DNA of 64,000 nt from positions 71,526 to 135,525 of the forward strand of contig CAZPMC010000002.1 of NCBI GenBank assembly GCA_964587755.1, written 5' to 3'. Below are positions 16,766 through 27,487 of the stretch, in pieces. How positions within the stretch are numbered: position 1 is the first letter of the stretch; each line of letters opens with the position of its first letter. The position numbers and the translations under genes are program-made. Below the pieces are notes generated by a model, which ran no database searches, was not told the DNA's origin, and was given only the letters and a program-made list of their open reading frames with translations. The DNA comes from CAZPMC01 sp964587755 (GTDB lineage Bacteria; Bacillota; Clostridia; Acetivibrionales; DTU013).

Positions 16766-17137
16766 CTACTTTTGGGAATGTGAAAAGATAGCTGTTTCGT
16801 CAAAAATATTCTCTCTTTCGTTAAAACGCAATACTTCAATATTTTGAAAATACCTTTTAAGCTTCTTTGTTATTAAGTATGTATTGTCTGTGGAATTTAT
16901 ATCAACAATACTAATATTTTTGTTTGGCAGCACCCCCGTCAAAAAGTCCTTTCCAGCAAGATTCCTTACTACATACTCAATGCAATCCTCTGCGTCCTTA
17001 ACAAGAAGCACCAATTTTATGCTCTGGCACTTAATATGGCTTTTCAACCGGATTAATCCCACTACACTGCTTATTAGCGAAAACATTCCATAAACTGCAA
17101 GTATCCATAAAATCAACTCAGTAATTTTTAAAGGCAT
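16766..17137 (-). CDS. Small membrane protein with a GT-A-like fragment, unknown function
   Basis: 123 residues from ATG 17137, chosen because AAAGGGAG lies just upstream; a much longer frame reaching 17416 would overlap the divergent HD-GYP gene and is rejected. One N-terminal transmembrane helix (ITELILWILAVYGMFSLISS) is followed by a soluble part: IKLVLLVKDAEDCIEYVVRN and ISIVDINSTDNTYLITKKL. This mimics the first third of a family 2 glycosyltransferase (nucleotide-binding strands, xDxxSTDNT) but stops before any DXD site. It may be a degenerate transferase or a separate small family. Function unknown. Confidence 0.7.
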   Translation of the reverse strand: MPLKITELILWILAVYGMFSLISSVVGLIRLKSHIKCQSIKLVLLVKDAEDCIEYVVRNLAGKDFLTGVLPNKNISIVDINSTDNTYLITKKLKRYFQNIEVLRFNERENIFDETAIFSHSQK

Positions 17138-17180
17138 TTTATCTCCCTTTCCCATACCAAATCCGAATAATATTATAATA

Positions 17181-17209
17181 TTCAAATTTTGATATAAAAG
17201 TGTTATAAT
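17181..17209 (+). promoter_or_regulatory. Likely promoter of the HD-GYP gene
   Basis: TTCAAA (17181-17186), 17 bases, TATAAT (17204-17209), about 28 bases before the start codon. The -10 box is perfect, the -35 box matches 4 of 6. Confidence 0.55.
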
Positions 17210-17237
17210 GGTGCTATATGTTATTAGAGGAGGAATT

Positions 17238-18293
17238 ATGATTACTCTTCCTTTATCAGAGATTAAACCGGGTATGAAGCTTGCAAGGGATGTTATCCTA
17301 AGCGACGGGAGACTTCTCCTTATGGCAGGTTTTTTTATAAAGCCTCTATACATAAGAAAACTTGAAGCCTTCAATGTCACACATATTACAGTCGAAGACT
17401 GCTCATATACTCCCATTGAAGAAAATGAAGAAGAAAAAGTTTATAATCATGCCAAAAGCACTGTAAAAAAGATTTTTACCCATGTCAGGGAAGGAAAACA
17501 CGCTGACATGGATGAAGTGGAAAGTACTGTAAGAAAGATATTAAACAATATCATCTTAAATGAAAATATCATGCTTCAGCTCACGGGTATAAGGGACATA
17601 GACAATTATACATTTCTGCATTCGGTAGATGTCTGCATTTATTCCACAATTATCGGTAAAAAGCTGGGTTATAATGATGAACACCTTATGCACCTCGGTA
17701 TGGGTTCCATTTTACATGATATCGGCAAGTGCAAGGTGCCCATACACATTCTCAAAAAGCCCGGCAAACTTACAAACGAAGAATTAAGTGAAATGTATCT
17801 GCACTCAGTCTATGGATATGAAATTATAAAGAATATATATGGAATGAATGCTAAAATAGCCAGAATTGCTTTTCAACACCACGAGAAATGGGATGGCTCC
17901 GGGTATCCTTTAGGTCTCACAGAAACCTTAATCGACCCCCTGTCAAGAATCGTATCCCTTGCCGATGTATACGATGCCCTCACATCAGACAGGGTATATA
18001 AAAAGAGGACCCTCCCCCATATAGCAGCCGAATACATTAAGAGAAATTCAGGCATACTTTTTGAACCCTATATTGTGGAGCTATTTATAGAAAATATCGC
18101 CGCCTATAGCAACGGTACACTGGTTTTACTCAATACAGGCGAGGTAGGAACCATCATTGCCGAAAAAGATTCAAAGAATACCAGACAAAAAGTATATGTT
18201 TTTTCGAACAAATCAGGTCCTCCTGTATTGCAGCCTTACATTGTAGATCTAAATGAACACAAGGATGTGGATATCGTAGAAGTTTTTATATAG
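17238..18293 (+). CDS. HD-GYP domain protein, putative cyclic-di-GMP phosphodiesterase
   Basis: 351 residues from ATG 17238 (GAGGAGG five bases upstream; the earlier ATG at 17208 falls on the promoter). The N-terminal ~110 residues are the DUF3391-like part. The HD-GYP domain spans about 125-300: FLHSVDVCIYS, SILHDIGKCKVP (HD), HHEKWDGSGYP (GYP), and VSLADVYDALTSDR. These metal ligands are intact, so hydrolysis of cyclic di-GMP is plausible. The C-terminal tail (TGEVGTIIAE) is small and beta-rich. It is divergent from the small membrane protein and convergent with metK, six bases apart. A link to motility control is inference. Confidence 0.93.
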   Translation: MITLPLSEIKPGMKLARDVILSDGRLLLMAGFFIKPLYIRKLEAFNVTHITVEDCSYTPIEENEEEKVYNHAKSTVKKIFTHVREGKHADMDEVESTVRKILNNIILNENIMLQLTGIRDIDNYTFLHSVDVCIYSTIIGKKLGYNDEHLMHLGMGSILHDIGKCKVPIHILKKPGKLTNEELSEMYLHSVYGYEIIKNIYGMNAKIARIAFQHHEKWDGSGYPLGLTETLIDPLSRIVSLADVYDALTSDRVYKKRTLPHIAAEYIKRNSGILFEPYIVELFIENIAAYSNGTLVLLNTGEVGTIIAEKDSKNTRQKVYVFSNKSGPPVLQPYIVDLNEHKDVDIVEVFI

Positions 18294-18299
18294 CTTCTA

Positions 18300-19496
18300 T
18301 TAAACCAAAGCGTCAGCCGCCTTCTTCAGCACTTGGGCTTTATCAGTCCTCTCCCACGTCAGATCCAGGTCATCTCTCCCGAAGTGTCCATACGCCGCTA
18401 GTTGTTTATATATAGGCCTTCTAAGATTAAGATCTCTGATAATTGCAGCAGGTCTCAGATCAAAATTTTCTCTTACAAGCTGTACCAGTTTTTCTTCCGG
18501 CAATTTCCCGGTGCCGAAAGTATCAATAAATATTGAAACAGGCTCGGCTACCCCGATAGCATATGCCAGCTGAACCTCTGCTTTACTTGCAAGCCCCGAA
18601 GCAACAATATTTTTTGCCACGTAGCGCGCAGCATAAGCTGCCGAGCGATCCACCTTAGTGGGGTCCTTCCCCGAAAAAGCTCCTCCGCCGTGCCGCGCAT
18701 ATCCGCCATAGGTATCAACAATAATTTTTCTCCCCGTCAGGCCTGAATCTCCCTTAGGTCCTCCAACAACAAATCTGCCTGTGGGATTTACTAAAAATCT
18801 TGTGTTTTTGTCAAGCAATTCTTCTGGAATCACTGACTTTATAACAATGTTTATTATATCTCTTTCCAGCACATCATGAGAGACTTCCTCGCTATGCTGC
18901 GTTGATATAACTACTGTATCTACCCTTACAGGCTTGTCCTCATCGTATTCGACAGTAACCTGGGATTTCCCGTCAGGTCTTAGATAATTAAGAGTACCGT
19001 TTTTACGGACGTCCGAAAGCTTCTTAACAAGCTTGTGTGCCAGCGATATGGGCATGGGCATAAGCTCCTTAGTCTCATTGCACGCGAACCCGAACATCAT
19101 TCCCTGATCTCCTGCTCCTATCGCCTCGTCCTTTGCATCGGACATTTCCCCTTTTTTAGCCTCGAGGGCCTTGTCAACACCCATTGCTATGTCCCCTGAC
19201 TGTTCCCCGATAGAGGTAAGTACTGCGCAGGTATCCCCATCGAACCCGTATTTAGCTCTGTCATAGCCAATCTCTTTAACTGTATCTCTAACCACCTGTT
19301 GGATGTCAACGTAACAGCTTGTTGATATTTCCCCCATTACAAGTACAAGTCCTGTTGTAACTGCGGTTTCACAAGCTACCCGTGCATCGGGATCCTCTTT
19401 TAAAATGCTGTCCAATACCGCATCTGATATCTGATCGCAAATTTTATCCGGGTGACCCTCGGTAACCGATTCAGATGTAAAAAATCTTTTTGGCAA
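18300..19496 (-). CDS. metK: S-adenosylmethionine synthetase MetK
   Basis: 398 residues. It makes SAM from methionine and ATP. Seen: [18 protein letters not shown], the methionine/ATP loop [10 protein letters not shown], and [19 protein letters not shown], the phosphate-binding region. The best start is the TTG at 19496: AAGGGGAG lies eight bases upstream and [10 protein letters not shown] matches the family start. An earlier TTG at 19529 would place the ribosome binding site inside the gene. Transcription is controlled by the SAM-I riboswitch immediately upstream (19556-19703). It converges on the HD-GYP gene with only six bases between stops and no separate terminator visible. Confidence 0.97.
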   Translation of the reverse strand: MPKRFFTSESVTEGHPDKICDQISDAVLDSILKEDPDARVACETAVTTGLVLVMGEISTSCYVDIQQVVRDTVKEIGYDRAKYGFDGDTCAVLTSIGEQSGDIAMGVDKALEAKKGEMSDAKDEAIGAGDQGMMFGFACNETKELMPMPISLAHKLVKKLSDVRKNGTLNYLRPDGKSQVTVEYDEDKPVRVDTVVISTQHSEEVSHDVLERDIINIVIKSVIPEELLDKNTRFLVNPTGRFVVGGPKGDSGLTGRKIIVDTYGGYARHGGGAFSGKDPTKVDRSAAYAARYVAKNIVASGLASKAEVQLAYAIGVAEPVSIFIDTFGTGKLPEEKLVQLVRENFDLRPAAIIRDLNLRRPIYKQLAAYGHFGRDDLDLTWERTDKAQVLKKAADALV

Positions 19497-19555
19497 AATT
19501 TCTTCTCCCCTTTCAAACTCTTTATGCAAGCTGTAAAAATACTTCTACAAAGAAT

Positions 19556-19584
19556 AAGCCTCTTCCCTGAGAGCGAAGAGGCTT
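19556..19584 (-). terminator. Riboswitch expression-platform terminator
   Basis: AAGCCTCTTC pairs with GAAGAGGCTT across a nine-base loop, followed on the minus strand by ATTCTTT. It lies between the aptamer and metK. Confidence 0.8.
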
Positions 19585-19703
19585 TAATGCAATATTCCTC
19601 ATCTTCCAGGATAGAATCAAATCCTGCAGGAATTGGCACCGCTGCCTTTCGGTCGGTTGCCGGGTTTCATAGGGCCCAGTCCCTCCACCTCTCTTGATAA
19701 GGG
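19556..19703 (-). promoter_or_regulatory. SAM-I (S-box) riboswitch
   Basis: The minus strand shows the conserved S-box elements in order: CTTATCAAGAGAGGTGGAGG, a GGGACTGGGCCCTATGAAAC-like P2 region, CCCGGCAACC, GGTGCCAATTCCTGCAG, and a closing GATGAG. A transcription terminator hairpin follows (19556-19584). High SAM should favour the terminator and switch off metK. The aptamer is about 19597-19703. Confidence 0.95.
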
Positions 19704-19723
19704 CTTATTCAATTTTTATTTAA

Positions 19724-21541
19724 TCAATAAGCTCCTGAAAACAATGCCTCAAATTCGGCACCTTCCAGCTTTTCCTTCTCCAGCAAAGCTTCTGCTATTC
19801 TGTGGAGAACAGTAATGTGTTCATTGAGTATTGCCTTTGTTCTCTCATAAGCCGTATCAATAAGATTTTTGACCTCCTTATCGATTTGAGCGGCTATCTC
19901 TTCACTATATCCTCTTGTATGTCCGAAATCTCTTCCGATGAATATTTCATCATTTTCATCAAATACCATGTTTCCGAGATTCTCACTCATACCATATTTG
20001 GTTATCATACTCCTTGCAACACTATTTGCTTGCTTAAGGTCACCTAAAGCACCGGTGCTTATCTCACCCAGAACAATATCCTCAGCAGCCCGTCCGCCCA
20101 TGGCTATAATTATCTGCTCCATGAGTTGTTCCTTTGTATGGTAGGATTTATCCTCATCCGGCTTATGTGCAGTATAACCTCCGGCTCTTCCCGACGGTAT
20201 GATTGAGACTCTATCAACCTTGTCGGTAGAAGAGGCGACCTTTACTGCTATTGCATGACCTGCTTCATGGTACGCTGTAAGCTTCTTTTCCTTTTCACTC
20301 ATTACCCTGCTCTTCTTCTCAGGTCCTACAACAACCTTGAAGGTTGCTTCCTTTATCTCTTCCATTTCAATTCTTTTCTTGTTCTTTCTTGCCGCAAGCA
20401 GTGCAGCTTCATTTAAAAGATTTTCAAGATCTGCCCCTGTGAAGCCCGGTGTGCTCTTTGCCAGCTCATCCAGCTTAACATCGGAGCCTAAGGGCTTGCC
20501 CCTTGCGTGCACCTTCAGTATCTGTTCACGCCCTTTAATATCCGGCAGGCCAACAAATACTCTTCTGTCAAATCTTCCTGGTCTGAGCAATGCAGGGTCC
20601 AGAATATCCGGCCTGTTTGTAGCAGCCAAAATAATGACTCCTTCATTTACACCAAAGCCGTCCATTTCAACGAGCAACTGGTTTAGCGTCTGCTCGCGCT
20701 CATCGTGACCGCCACCCATGCCGGCTCCTCTGTGGCGTCCCACTGCATCAATTTCATCGATGAATACAATACATGGGGCATTCTTTTTTGCCTGTTCGAA
20801 TAAATCCCTGACTCTGGATGCACCGACACCTACAAACATCTCAACAAAGTCGGAGCCGCTTATACTAAAAAAAGGTACTCCAGCTTCCCCCGAAACTGCC
20901 TTTGCCAACAGCGTTTTACCTGTTCCAGGAGGTCCCACTAAAAGCACTCCCTTTGGAATTCTCGCTCCAAGCTCAATAAACTTTTTAGGTGCTTTAAGAA
21001 ATTCAACAATTTCCTTGAGTTCTTCCTTCTCTTCGTCAGCACCGGCAACATCCTCAAATGTTACCTTCTTTTTATCGTCTGTACTTATCTTGGCACGGCT
21101 CTTACCGAAAGACATTACTCTATTGCCCCCGCCACCCTGGGACTGCTGCATAAAGAATATCCAGAATATTATGAATACTGCAATCACGCCAACCGTAGGC
21201 AGGATCGCAAGCCACCAGGGCGCTGAAGGCTGGGGCTTTACCTTAAAGTCTTTGACCAGTCCCTGGTTGTATGCATCTGTCACCATTTCCGTAAAGCTGT
21301 CAGCAGACGATATATATACAACATATGTTTTATTTTTCGAATCCTTGTTTGGATTAACCAGCTCAACTGTTGCCTCGTTACCCATTAAAGTTATACTTTG
21401 GACATTGTTGCTTTGTATCTGATTCAGCATCTCAGTATAGCTTAATTGCGCGGGATTACCCGTGCTTGTGAATAGTGTAAACATGAACAGCACTATTACA
21501 ATGAGCACTATATAAAAGCTTAAACCCTTAAAATACTTCAA
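19724..21541 (-). CDS. ftsH: ATP-dependent zinc metalloprotease FtsH
   Basis: 605 residues. This membrane-anchored hexameric AAA+ protease degrades misfolded membrane and regulatory proteins. Transmembrane helices lie at about 8-24 and 109-131 with an extracytoplasmic domain between. Walker A GPPGTGKT (203-210), Walker B IVFIDEID (258-265), the SRH around [10 protein letters not shown], and the zinc site HEAGH (425-429) are all intact. The start is TTG at 21541 after GGGAGGGAG. It lies downstream of tilS-hpt, the standard Firmicutes order, but a 138-base gap with a TATAAT at 21590-21595 allows a promoter of its own. Confidence 0.98.
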   Translation of the reverse strand: MKYFKGLSFYIVLIVIVLFMFTLFTSTGNPAQLSYTEMLNQIQSNNVQSITLMGNEATVELVNPNKDSKNKTYVVYISSADSFTEMVTDAYNQGLVKDFKVKPQPSAPWWLAILPTVGVIAVFIIFWIFFMQQSQGGGGNRVMSFGKSRAKISTDDKKKVTFEDVAGADEEKEELKEIVEFLKAPKKFIELGARIPKGVLLVGPPGTGKTLLAKAVSGEAGVPFFSISGSDFVEMFVGVGASRVRDLFEQAKKNAPCIVFIDEIDAVGRHRGAGMGGGHDEREQTLNQLLVEMDGFGVNEGVIILAATNRPDILDPALLRPGRFDRRVFVGLPDIKGREQILKVHARGKPLGSDVKLDELAKSTPGFTGADLENLLNEAALLAARKNKKRIEMEEIKEATFKVVVGPEKKSRVMSEKEKKLTAYHEAGHAIAVKVASSTDKVDRVSIIPSGRAGGYTAHKPDEDKSYHTKEQLMEQIIIAMGGRAAEDIVLGEISTGALGDLKQANSVARSMITKYGMSENLGNMVFDENDEIFIGRDFGHTRGYSEEIAAQIDKEVKNLIDTAYERTKAILNEHITVLHRIAEALLEKEKLEGAEFEALFSGAY

Positions 21542-21679
21542 ATAATCTCCCTCCCGGTAATAGCACTGGGTTTCTCCCCCAATTTATTTATTATATTACC
21601 ATAAACATTTTTTTAACACAATAAAACCAAAACCTATAAGCTATATACTTAAAGCTCTTAGAATAGTCTGATATAACGG

Positions 21680-22219
21680 CTAACTTGAATAAATTTCACT
21701 CTTCAAAGTGCAAACATCCGGCAGATTACGATATTTACCCGCATAGTCTAAGCCATATCCAACGATAAACTTGTCAGGTACGACAATTCCCCCGTATTCT
21801 ATTTCAATGTCAACCTTTCTTCTTGACGGCTTATCTAAGGCAGTGCATCTCTTAACACTTTTCGGGCCTCTTGTATTGAAGAGATCCTTTAGATGTCTTA
21901 GTGTCAGGCCTGTATCTACCAAATCCTCAACAATAAGGACATGCTTGTCTGCCACACTCATATCCATATCCTTTATTATCCTGACAACACCTGAGGATTT
22001 TGTTGACGCACCATAGCTTGAAACTGCAATTAAATCCATATCAACAGGTATCGATATCTCTCTCATTAAATCAGCCAAAAACACAAAGCCGCCTTTTAAA
22101 ACACCTACCAGGATAAGCTCTTCGTTCTTATAATCTTCTGATATACGCTTGCCAAGCCGCTTTACCATCTGTGCTATCTCTTCACGGCTTACCAATACTT
22201 CTTCAACATCCCCCATCAT
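21680..22219 (-). CDS. hpt: Hypoxanthine phosphoribosyltransferase Hpt
   Basis: 179 residues. It salvages hypoxanthine and guanine to IMP and GMP using PRPP. The catalytic PRPP loop is VLIVEDLVDTGLTL, the flexible loop region SSYGASTKSSG and the base-contact end VVPDKFIVGYGLDYAGKYRN are present. GGAGGG precedes a double ATG. Its start overlaps the tilS stop by four bases, so the two are translationally coupled, as is usual (tilS-hpt-ftsH). Confidence 0.97.
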   Translation of the reverse strand: MMGDVEEVLVSREEIAQMVKRLGKRISEDYKNEELILVGVLKGGFVFLADLMREISIPVDMDLIAVSSYGASTKSSGVVRIIKDMDMSVADKHVLIVEDLVDTGLTLRHLKDLFNTRGPKSVKRCTALDKPSRRKVDIEIEYGGIVVPDKFIVGYGLDYAGKYRNLPDVCTLKSEIYSS

Positions 22220-23652
22220 AATGACGCCCTCCGTTTGTATTCGATTTTTAATATATTATTAGTATTTTCAGTAACTTTAAATTTATCACTTATTTTATAT
22301 CCAACTACCCATATTACCTCGTTTTTGACACACACAAGAGGAATTTGCTCTCTTAAGTCCTTGGGGATCTTCATATCTATAAAATATTCCTTAAGCTTCT
22401 TTGTGCCATTTGAACCAATAGGCTTAAATATATCTCCAATTCTGCGGCTTCTTAGATTTATTCCCATGTTAAGCGTGTCGTAATCAAAAAGTTGCACTAA
22501 AGAATTATAACTCACTGGTGCATATTTATCAATAATTTGACGTTTTTCTACCGAAGTACAAACCATATCCCCTGTCTCATCAATAATTGTAGTGCCGGGA
22601 ATAATAATTTGTTTGTCGAATATTACGCTTTTTTTATTTTCATTTAATATAAAAATTTTGAGAACCCCATATGATATAGAACCTCTTAAACCATTGGGCA
22701 GCTCAGCCACAGAGCCGGTTTTGCCTGAGGTTAAAAGCTCCGAGAGCATTGAATAATGAATTCTTCCAATCCCTTTAGCATCACCTGCTACATCTATAAT
22801 AGCCAGCCTCAAAACCCTGCTAAGAATTGCTGGATGAAGCTGATTAAGGCTATTAATATCTAATTCCACATGCTTGTCAAGTTTATTTTTTAAACAATTC
22901 TCATATGCTTTTAATGCACACTGCTCTATAAAGCTGTCATCATCGTAAGCAAGCTGGGAGAGCCTTACAAGGCTCTGTGTAATATTTGCTCCAAAACTCG
23001 TGTCTATATAGGGAAAAAGCGTAAGGCGAACTCTGTTTCGGGCATATTCATCCTCTAGATTGGACATGTCGGTCCTTGGCATTAGCCCAGCTTCATTGCA
23101 ATACCTTTCAATTTCATCTCTTTCTATATCAAGAAGCGGTCTAATTACAGCACCCCTTTTGTACTCCATTCCAATTAACCCGTTAAGACCTGTACCTCTG
23201 ATAATATTCATCATAACCGTTTCAGCCTGATCGTTTTTATTGTGGGCAACAGCAATTTTACCGGCTCCCACTTTTTTTGCATAGTCTTCAAACTCTTTAT
23301 ATCTTACCTGCCTGCCTGCGGTCTCTATTGACACTCCTTGCTCCTTTGCAATAGCCGCCACATCAGCCCTTACTGTTGAAAGGGTCAAGCCCAGCTCATT
23401 GCAAAGTCTTTCCGTATATTCCTCATCAGCCAGGGCGTCTTCACCCCTGAGCATATGATTTATATGTATCGGATAGAGCTTAATATTTAGATGAGTTGAA
23501 AGAGAATAAAGCACATGGAGAAGGCAGACAGAGTCCGGACCTCCAGAGACCCCGACAATCACCCTGTCTCCTGAATTTATAAGGTGTTTTAGCTGTATAG
23601 TCTTTAAAACCTTCTGTTGGAAATTAATTATATTATTACTATCTATAATCAT
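22216..23652 (-). CDS. tilS: tRNA(Ile)-lysidine synthase TilS
   Basis: 478 residues. It modifies C34 of the AUA-reading tRNA-Ile to lysidine, an essential step for decoding. The N-terminal PP-loop ATPase motif SGGPDS is at 36-41, followed by HINHMLRGEDALADEEYTE and VAHNKNDQAETVMMN. The C-terminal part (from about 395, NLRSRRIGDIFKPIGSNGTK) is the TilS-specific tRNA-binding domain. The ATG at 23652 overlaps the dnaB end and its purine-rich GAAGAGGG abuts the codon with no spacing, so translation may depend on coupling. Confidence 0.96.
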   Translation of the reverse strand: MIIDSNNIINFQQKVLKTIQLKHLINSGDRVIVGVSGGPDSVCLLHVLYSLSTHLNIKLYPIHINHMLRGEDALADEEYTERLCNELGLTLSTVRADVAAIAKEQGVSIETAGRQVRYKEFEDYAKKVGAGKIAVAHNKNDQAETVMMNIIRGTGLNGLIGMEYKRGAVIRPLLDIERDEIERYCNEAGLMPRTDMSNLEDEYARNRVRLTLFPYIDTSFGANITQSLVRLSQLAYDDDSFIEQCALKAYENCLKNKLDKHVELDINSLNQLHPAILSRVLRLAIIDVAGDAKGIGRIHYSMLSELLTSGKTGSVAELPNGLRGSISYGVLKIFILNENKKSVIFDKQIIIPGTTIIDETGDMVCTSVEKRQIIDKYAPVSYNSLVQLFDYDTLNMGINLRSRRIGDIFKPIGSNGTKKLKEYFIDMKIPKDLREQIPLVCVKNEVIWVVGYKISDKFKVTENTNNILKIEYKRRASL

Positions 23653-24979
23653 CCCTCTTCAAATTTGCAAACTTAGTATATTCACCAAACCATCTAAGTT
23701 CTACTGTACCTGTAGAGCCATTTCTGTGTTTTGCAATTATTACCTCAGCAATATTTTTCTTTTCTGTTTCAGGGTTGTAATAATCATCTCTGTAAAGAAA
23801 CATAACTATATCCGCATCCTGCTCAATAGCTCCTGATTCTCTAAGGTCACTTAGCATCGGTCTGTGATCTTGCCTTGATTCGGGGCCACGGCTTAACTGA
23901 GATAAAGTAACAACCGGTACATTAAGCTCCTTTGCTAAAATCTTTAAAGATCTGGAAATCTCCGATACCTCCTGTTGTCTGTTCTCCACTCTTCCCCTGC
24001 CCTGCATAAGCTGGAGATAGTCGATTACCACAAGTCCGAGATTTTTTTCAAGCTTAAGCCTTCTGCATTTTGCCCTTATATCCATAACAGTTATACCAGG
24101 TGTATCGTCGATGTATATGGGAGCTTCCGAAAGGGGTGCTAATGCCTGGGCGATTTTATTCCAGTCATCATCTGAAAGCTTCCCGGTTCTCATTTTATGA
24201 CTGTCCACCATTACTTCGCTGCACAGCATTCTGTTGACAAGCTGATCCTTTGACATTTCAAGGTTAAATATAGCTACAGGCACCCTCTTTTGTACAGCTG
24301 CATACTGTGCTATATTAAGCCCCATAGCTGTTTTTCCCATGCCCGGTCTTGCCGCTATCAATATAAGGTCCGAGTTTTGGAGTCCGGCAGTTTTTAAATC
24401 CAAGTCGGTAAAGCCTGTTGGAATGCCGGTTATATAACCTTTACTGTTATATAGCTCCTCAAGGCGGTTAAAGGTCTCCAGTAAAACATCCTTAATATGA
24501 GTAAAGCCTTGAGTGCCTCTTTTTTGAAGTATATCAAAAATGCTCTTCTCAGCCTTGTCCAGCACATATACCGCATCTTCCGAAGCATCATAGCTTATTT
24601 GAGAAATTTCCGCTGCAGCTTTTATCAATTTTCTAAGTAAGGATTTCTCCTCGACAATTTTAGTGTAATATTTGGCGTTGGCAGTGGTAGGTACAGAATT
24701 TGTAATGCTTGAAAGGTATTCAAGGCCTCCCACATTCTCAAGAGTACCCCTCACCTGTAATTGCTCTGAGACCGTAATAATATCGATAGATGCAGCCTTC
24801 TCAGAGAGGTCTATTATGGCCTCACATATTTCCCTGTGGTCAGGTCTGTAAAAATCCTCACCTTTGATAAGCTCCAATACCGACGGTATTACATCCGGAT
24901 CCAAAATCATGCACCCGAGTACTGCCTGTTCCGCTTCAATATTGTGTGGAGGTATTTTTCCAATTGAACTTATATCCAC
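23639..24979 (-). CDS. dnaB: Replicative DNA helicase DnaB
   Basis: 446 residues from GTG 24979, which has GGAAGGGG eight bases upstream; a TTG seven codons earlier is the alternative. It is the hexameric fork helicase (called DnaC in Bacillus). The N-terminal primase-interacting domain (PPHNIEAEQAVLGCMILDP) covers about 10-110. The RecA-like ATPase has Walker A ARPGMGKTAMG, Walker B LVVIDYLQLM, and motif H4 DADIVMFLYRDDYY. Located after gdpP-rplI in the conserved order. Confidence 0.97.
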   Translation of the reverse strand: MDISSIGKIPPHNIEAEQAVLGCMILDPDVIPSVLELIKGEDFYRPDHREICEAIIDLSEKAASIDIITVSEQLQVRGTLENVGGLEYLSSITNSVPTTANAKYYTKIVEEKSLLRKLIKAAAEISQISYDASEDAVYVLDKAEKSIFDILQKRGTQGFTHIKDVLLETFNRLEELYNSKGYITGIPTGFTDLDLKTAGLQNSDLILIAARPGMGKTAMGLNIAQYAAVQKRVPVAIFNLEMSKDQLVNRMLCSEVMVDSHKMRTGKLSDDDWNKIAQALAPLSEAPIYIDDTPGITVMDIRAKCRRLKLEKNLGLVVIDYLQLMQGRGRVENRQQEVSEISRSLKILAKELNVPVVTLSQLSRGPESRQDHRPMLSDLRESGAIEQDADIVMFLYRDDYYNPETEKKNIAEVIIAKHRNGSTGTVELRWFGEYTKFANLKRDDYR

Positions 24980-25002
24980 AATCAGGGCCCCTTCCAGCAA
25001 AA

Positions 25003-25449
25003 TTATTCCTGAACAATTTTAACGGTAAGCGTACCGCTGACTTCCGGATAAAGCTTAACCTCTACCTGTGTTTCACCAAGTGTTTTAATAGTGTCAGGCA
25101 ACACAAACTTTTTCTTGTCAATATCAATATTAAAATCACTCTTCAATTTGTCAGCGATGTCTTTGTTTGTTATTGAGCCGAAAAGCTTGCCGTTTTCTCC
25201 TGCTTTTGATTTAATTACAACGGTTGTCTCCTTTAGCTTCCCCGCAAGCTCTTTGGCATGAGCCAGCTCCCTTTCTCTTTTCGCACTTTCGGACGCCTTT
25301 TTACTTTTCATATCGTTTATATTGCTGGCATTTGCTTCAACTGCCAAGCCTCTGGGTAAAAGAAAATTTCTTGCATAACCGTCTTTAACTTCGACCATAT
25401 CCTCTTTCTTGCCCAATCCTTTTACATCCTGCTTTAAAATAACTTTCAT
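25003..25449 (-). CDS. rplI: 50S ribosomal protein L9
   Basis: 148 residues from ATG 25449 with GGGGAGG upstream; the longer frame to 25512 overlaps gdpP and adds non-family residues. MKVILKQDVKGLGKKEDMV and VKDGYARNFLLPRGLAVEA form the N-terminal rRNA-binding domain, joined by a long helix to the C-terminal domain (LFGSITNKDIADKL). It binds 23S rRNA domain V near the L1 stalk. Cotranscribed with gdpP and dnaB. Confidence 0.98.
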   Translation of the reverse strand: MKVILKQDVKGLGKKEDMVEVKDGYARNFLLPRGLAVEANASNINDMKSKKASESAKRERELAHAKELAGKLKETTVVIKSKAGENGKLFGSITNKDIADKLKSDFNIDIDKKKFVLPDTIKTLGETQVEVKLYPEVSGTLTVKIVQE

Positions 25450-25486
25450 ATAAACCTCCCCAAACGGACCCGCAGGTCTGTAATTT

Positions 25487-27487
25487 TTATGTGTTAGTCT
25501 TACTCTGTTCATTTATATATTCTATTATAGCATATTCCAACTTCTCTTTAGCCTTATCTATATCAATTCCGGCAAGCTGGGCACCCGCCACTGTTAAATG
25601 GCCGCCCCCGCCTAGTTTCTCAAGTATCATCTGAACATTAATATCGCCAAGTGACCTTCCGCTTATATATACCTCGTCACCTGTATCAGACAACACAAAT
25701 GCCGCATTTATTCCCGAAAGGTTAAGCAGCTCATCTGCCGCCTTGGCAGCTATTAACTGGGAATTCTTCATTCCCGGCGGGCAAAATGAAATAGCGATAT
25801 CAGGGCTAATCATCTCTGCGCTCTTAACAACAGAAGAAATATTTGAGTATGTTTCAAGGTCATTTTGGAAAAGCTGCTTGACGGCTACCGTATCTACGCC
25901 ATGCCTTTTAAGGTATGATGCAGCCTCGAATGTTCTCACTCCGGTCTTAAACGTAAAGTTCTTCGTATCTATCACTATTCCCGCATAGAGGGCCTCGGCC
26001 TCTATTGGCGTAAGCTTCAGCTTTTCATCTATGTATTGGAGCAGCTCTGTTACAAGCTCGCAGGTGGAAGATGCATATGTTTCCTGATAGATCAGGACAG
26101 TATCCTGTATATAATCTGCACCTCTTCTGTGATGGTCAATCACTACCACCTGTCCGGCAATGTCAACAAGCTCCGGAATCTCGGTAAAGGCAGCTCTGTG
26201 CGTATCAACAACAATGAGCAGAGTCTTTTCATCAACCATGTCAACAGCTTCATTTCTACCGACAAACAACCCTTCGTAATCTCCGCTTTTGGCTATCATT
26301 GACATAAGGTTTTCTATGGTGTGATTTATCTTATTTAAAACAATATATGCATCCTTACCTCTGCTTTTAGCCACCCTGAACAATCCCATAGCAGCGCCCA
26401 GTGAATCTATGTCAGCATTTTCATGCCCCATTATGAGTACCGAAGAGGATTGGTCCACCAGCTCCCTAAGGGCATATGCAATAACCCTCGCCTTTACCTT
26501 AGTCCTTTTTTCCAGTTCTCTTGTCTTTCCTCCAAAAAAGCTAAAGCTGTCACCGTTTTTAACAACCACCTGATCTCCGCCCCGGCCTAAGGCCACATCA
26601 ATTGCCGCCGCTGCATATTGGAAGCTTTCAGCAGGGGTTTTCCCGCTAAATCCAAATCCAAGACTCAACGTTACAGGAATTTTGTTCCCTACGTTTATTT
26701 CCTTTATGCTGTCAAGTATTTCAAACTTCTTTTCTTCCAGCTCTCTCATGTATTTGTATTCAAATAGGAATATGTACTTATCTCTTTCATATTTTTTAAT
26801 AATACCGCCGGTAAATGACAACCATGAGATAATCTTTTTATCTATCTCAGCCAGAATCTGCGGTCTGGCGGAATCATCCATGCTTTGCATAAGGTCTTCG
26901 TAGTTATCTATAAGAATAATCCCCGACGCAATTTTTTCGTCTGCGTACGTTTTCTTCAGCATAACAAGCTCTGTAATATCAATAAAATACAGAATCAGTA
27001 TGGGCTTTTTATTAGTACTTTCGTATCCGGTATAATTGCATAGTACCTGATAATACTTCCCGTTTAATTCAACCTGTTTAACCAAGGTTTCTTCATTACT
27101 TTTATCCTTATCGTTAATCTCATCGGCAAAGCTCCTTATTAGCCCTTCACTAACATCCTTCTGCTCCATATTCCTTTTAAATGAGGAGTTATACCATATG
27201 ATTGTGCCATCAGGCTCAGTCACTACCAAAGGCATCGGGAAGTTTAAAAGGGTATCCTTTGTAGCCGTATCAATATTAAAATTCAGGTTCTCAATATAAC
27301 TTACTATTTTTTCTTTTCTCTTATAATTGGACCTTATATAGTAAAAAACTAGAACTGCAAATAACAGCAATCCTGGAATGGCAAAAAGAGGCTCCAGGAC
27401 AGTTATAATACCCAAAAGAAACAATATGACCCACAGGTAATAACTATCACGCGGTATAAAAAGACCAAGATTTTTTTTGCTTTTCAT
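25487..27487 (-). CDS. gdpP: Cyclic-di-AMP phosphodiesterase GdpP (YybT)
   Basis: 666 residues. Two N-terminal transmembrane helices (about 15-50), a PAS-like domain (about 75-160), a degenerate GGDEF domain (about 175-310) and a C-terminal DHH/DHHA1 phosphodiesterase. The metal ligands are visible in [24 protein letters not shown] and [11 protein letters not shown], with the DHHA1 motif [13 protein letters not shown]. It hydrolyses c-di-AMP and so affects potassium and wall homeostasis. Its ATG overlaps the mazG-like stop and its 3' end overlaps the leader of rplI. Confidence 0.97.
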   Translation of the reverse strand: MKSKKNLGLFIPRDSYYLWVILFLLGIITVLEPLFAIPGLLLFAVLVFYYIRSNYKRKEKIVSYIENLNFNIDTATKDTLLNFPMPLVVTEPDGTIIWYNSSFKRNMEQKDVSEGLIRSFADEINDKDKSNEETLVKQVELNGKYYQVLCNYTGYESTNKKPILILYFIDITELVMLKKTYADEKIASGIILIDNYEDLMQSMDDSARPQILAEIDKKIISWLSFTGGIIKKYERDKYIFLFEYKYMRELEEKKFEILDSIKEINVGNKIPVTLSLGFGFSGKTPAESFQYAAAAIDVALGRGGDQVVVKNGDSFSFFGGKTRELEKRTKVKARVIAYALRELVDQSSSVLIMGHENADIDSLGAAMGLFRVAKSRGKDAYIVLNKINHTIENLMSMIAKSGDYEGLFVGRNEAVDMVDEKTLLIVVDTHRAAFTEIPELVDIAGQVVVIDHHRRGADYIQDTVLIYQETYASSTCELVTELLQYIDEKLKLTPIEAEALYAGIVIDTKNFTFKTGVRTFEAASYLKRHGVDTVAVKQLFQNDLETYSNISSVVKSAEMISPDIAISFCPPGMKNSQLIAAKAADELLNLSGINAAFVLSDTGDEVYISGRSLGDINVQMILEKLGGGGHLTVAGAQLAGIDIDKAKEKLEYAIIEYINEQSKTNT

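Noticed and set aside
17138..17416. N-terminal 93 codons of the 216-codon minus-strand frame
   Set aside because: Overlaps the divergent HD-GYP promoter and gene start; ribosome binding site supports ATG 17137.
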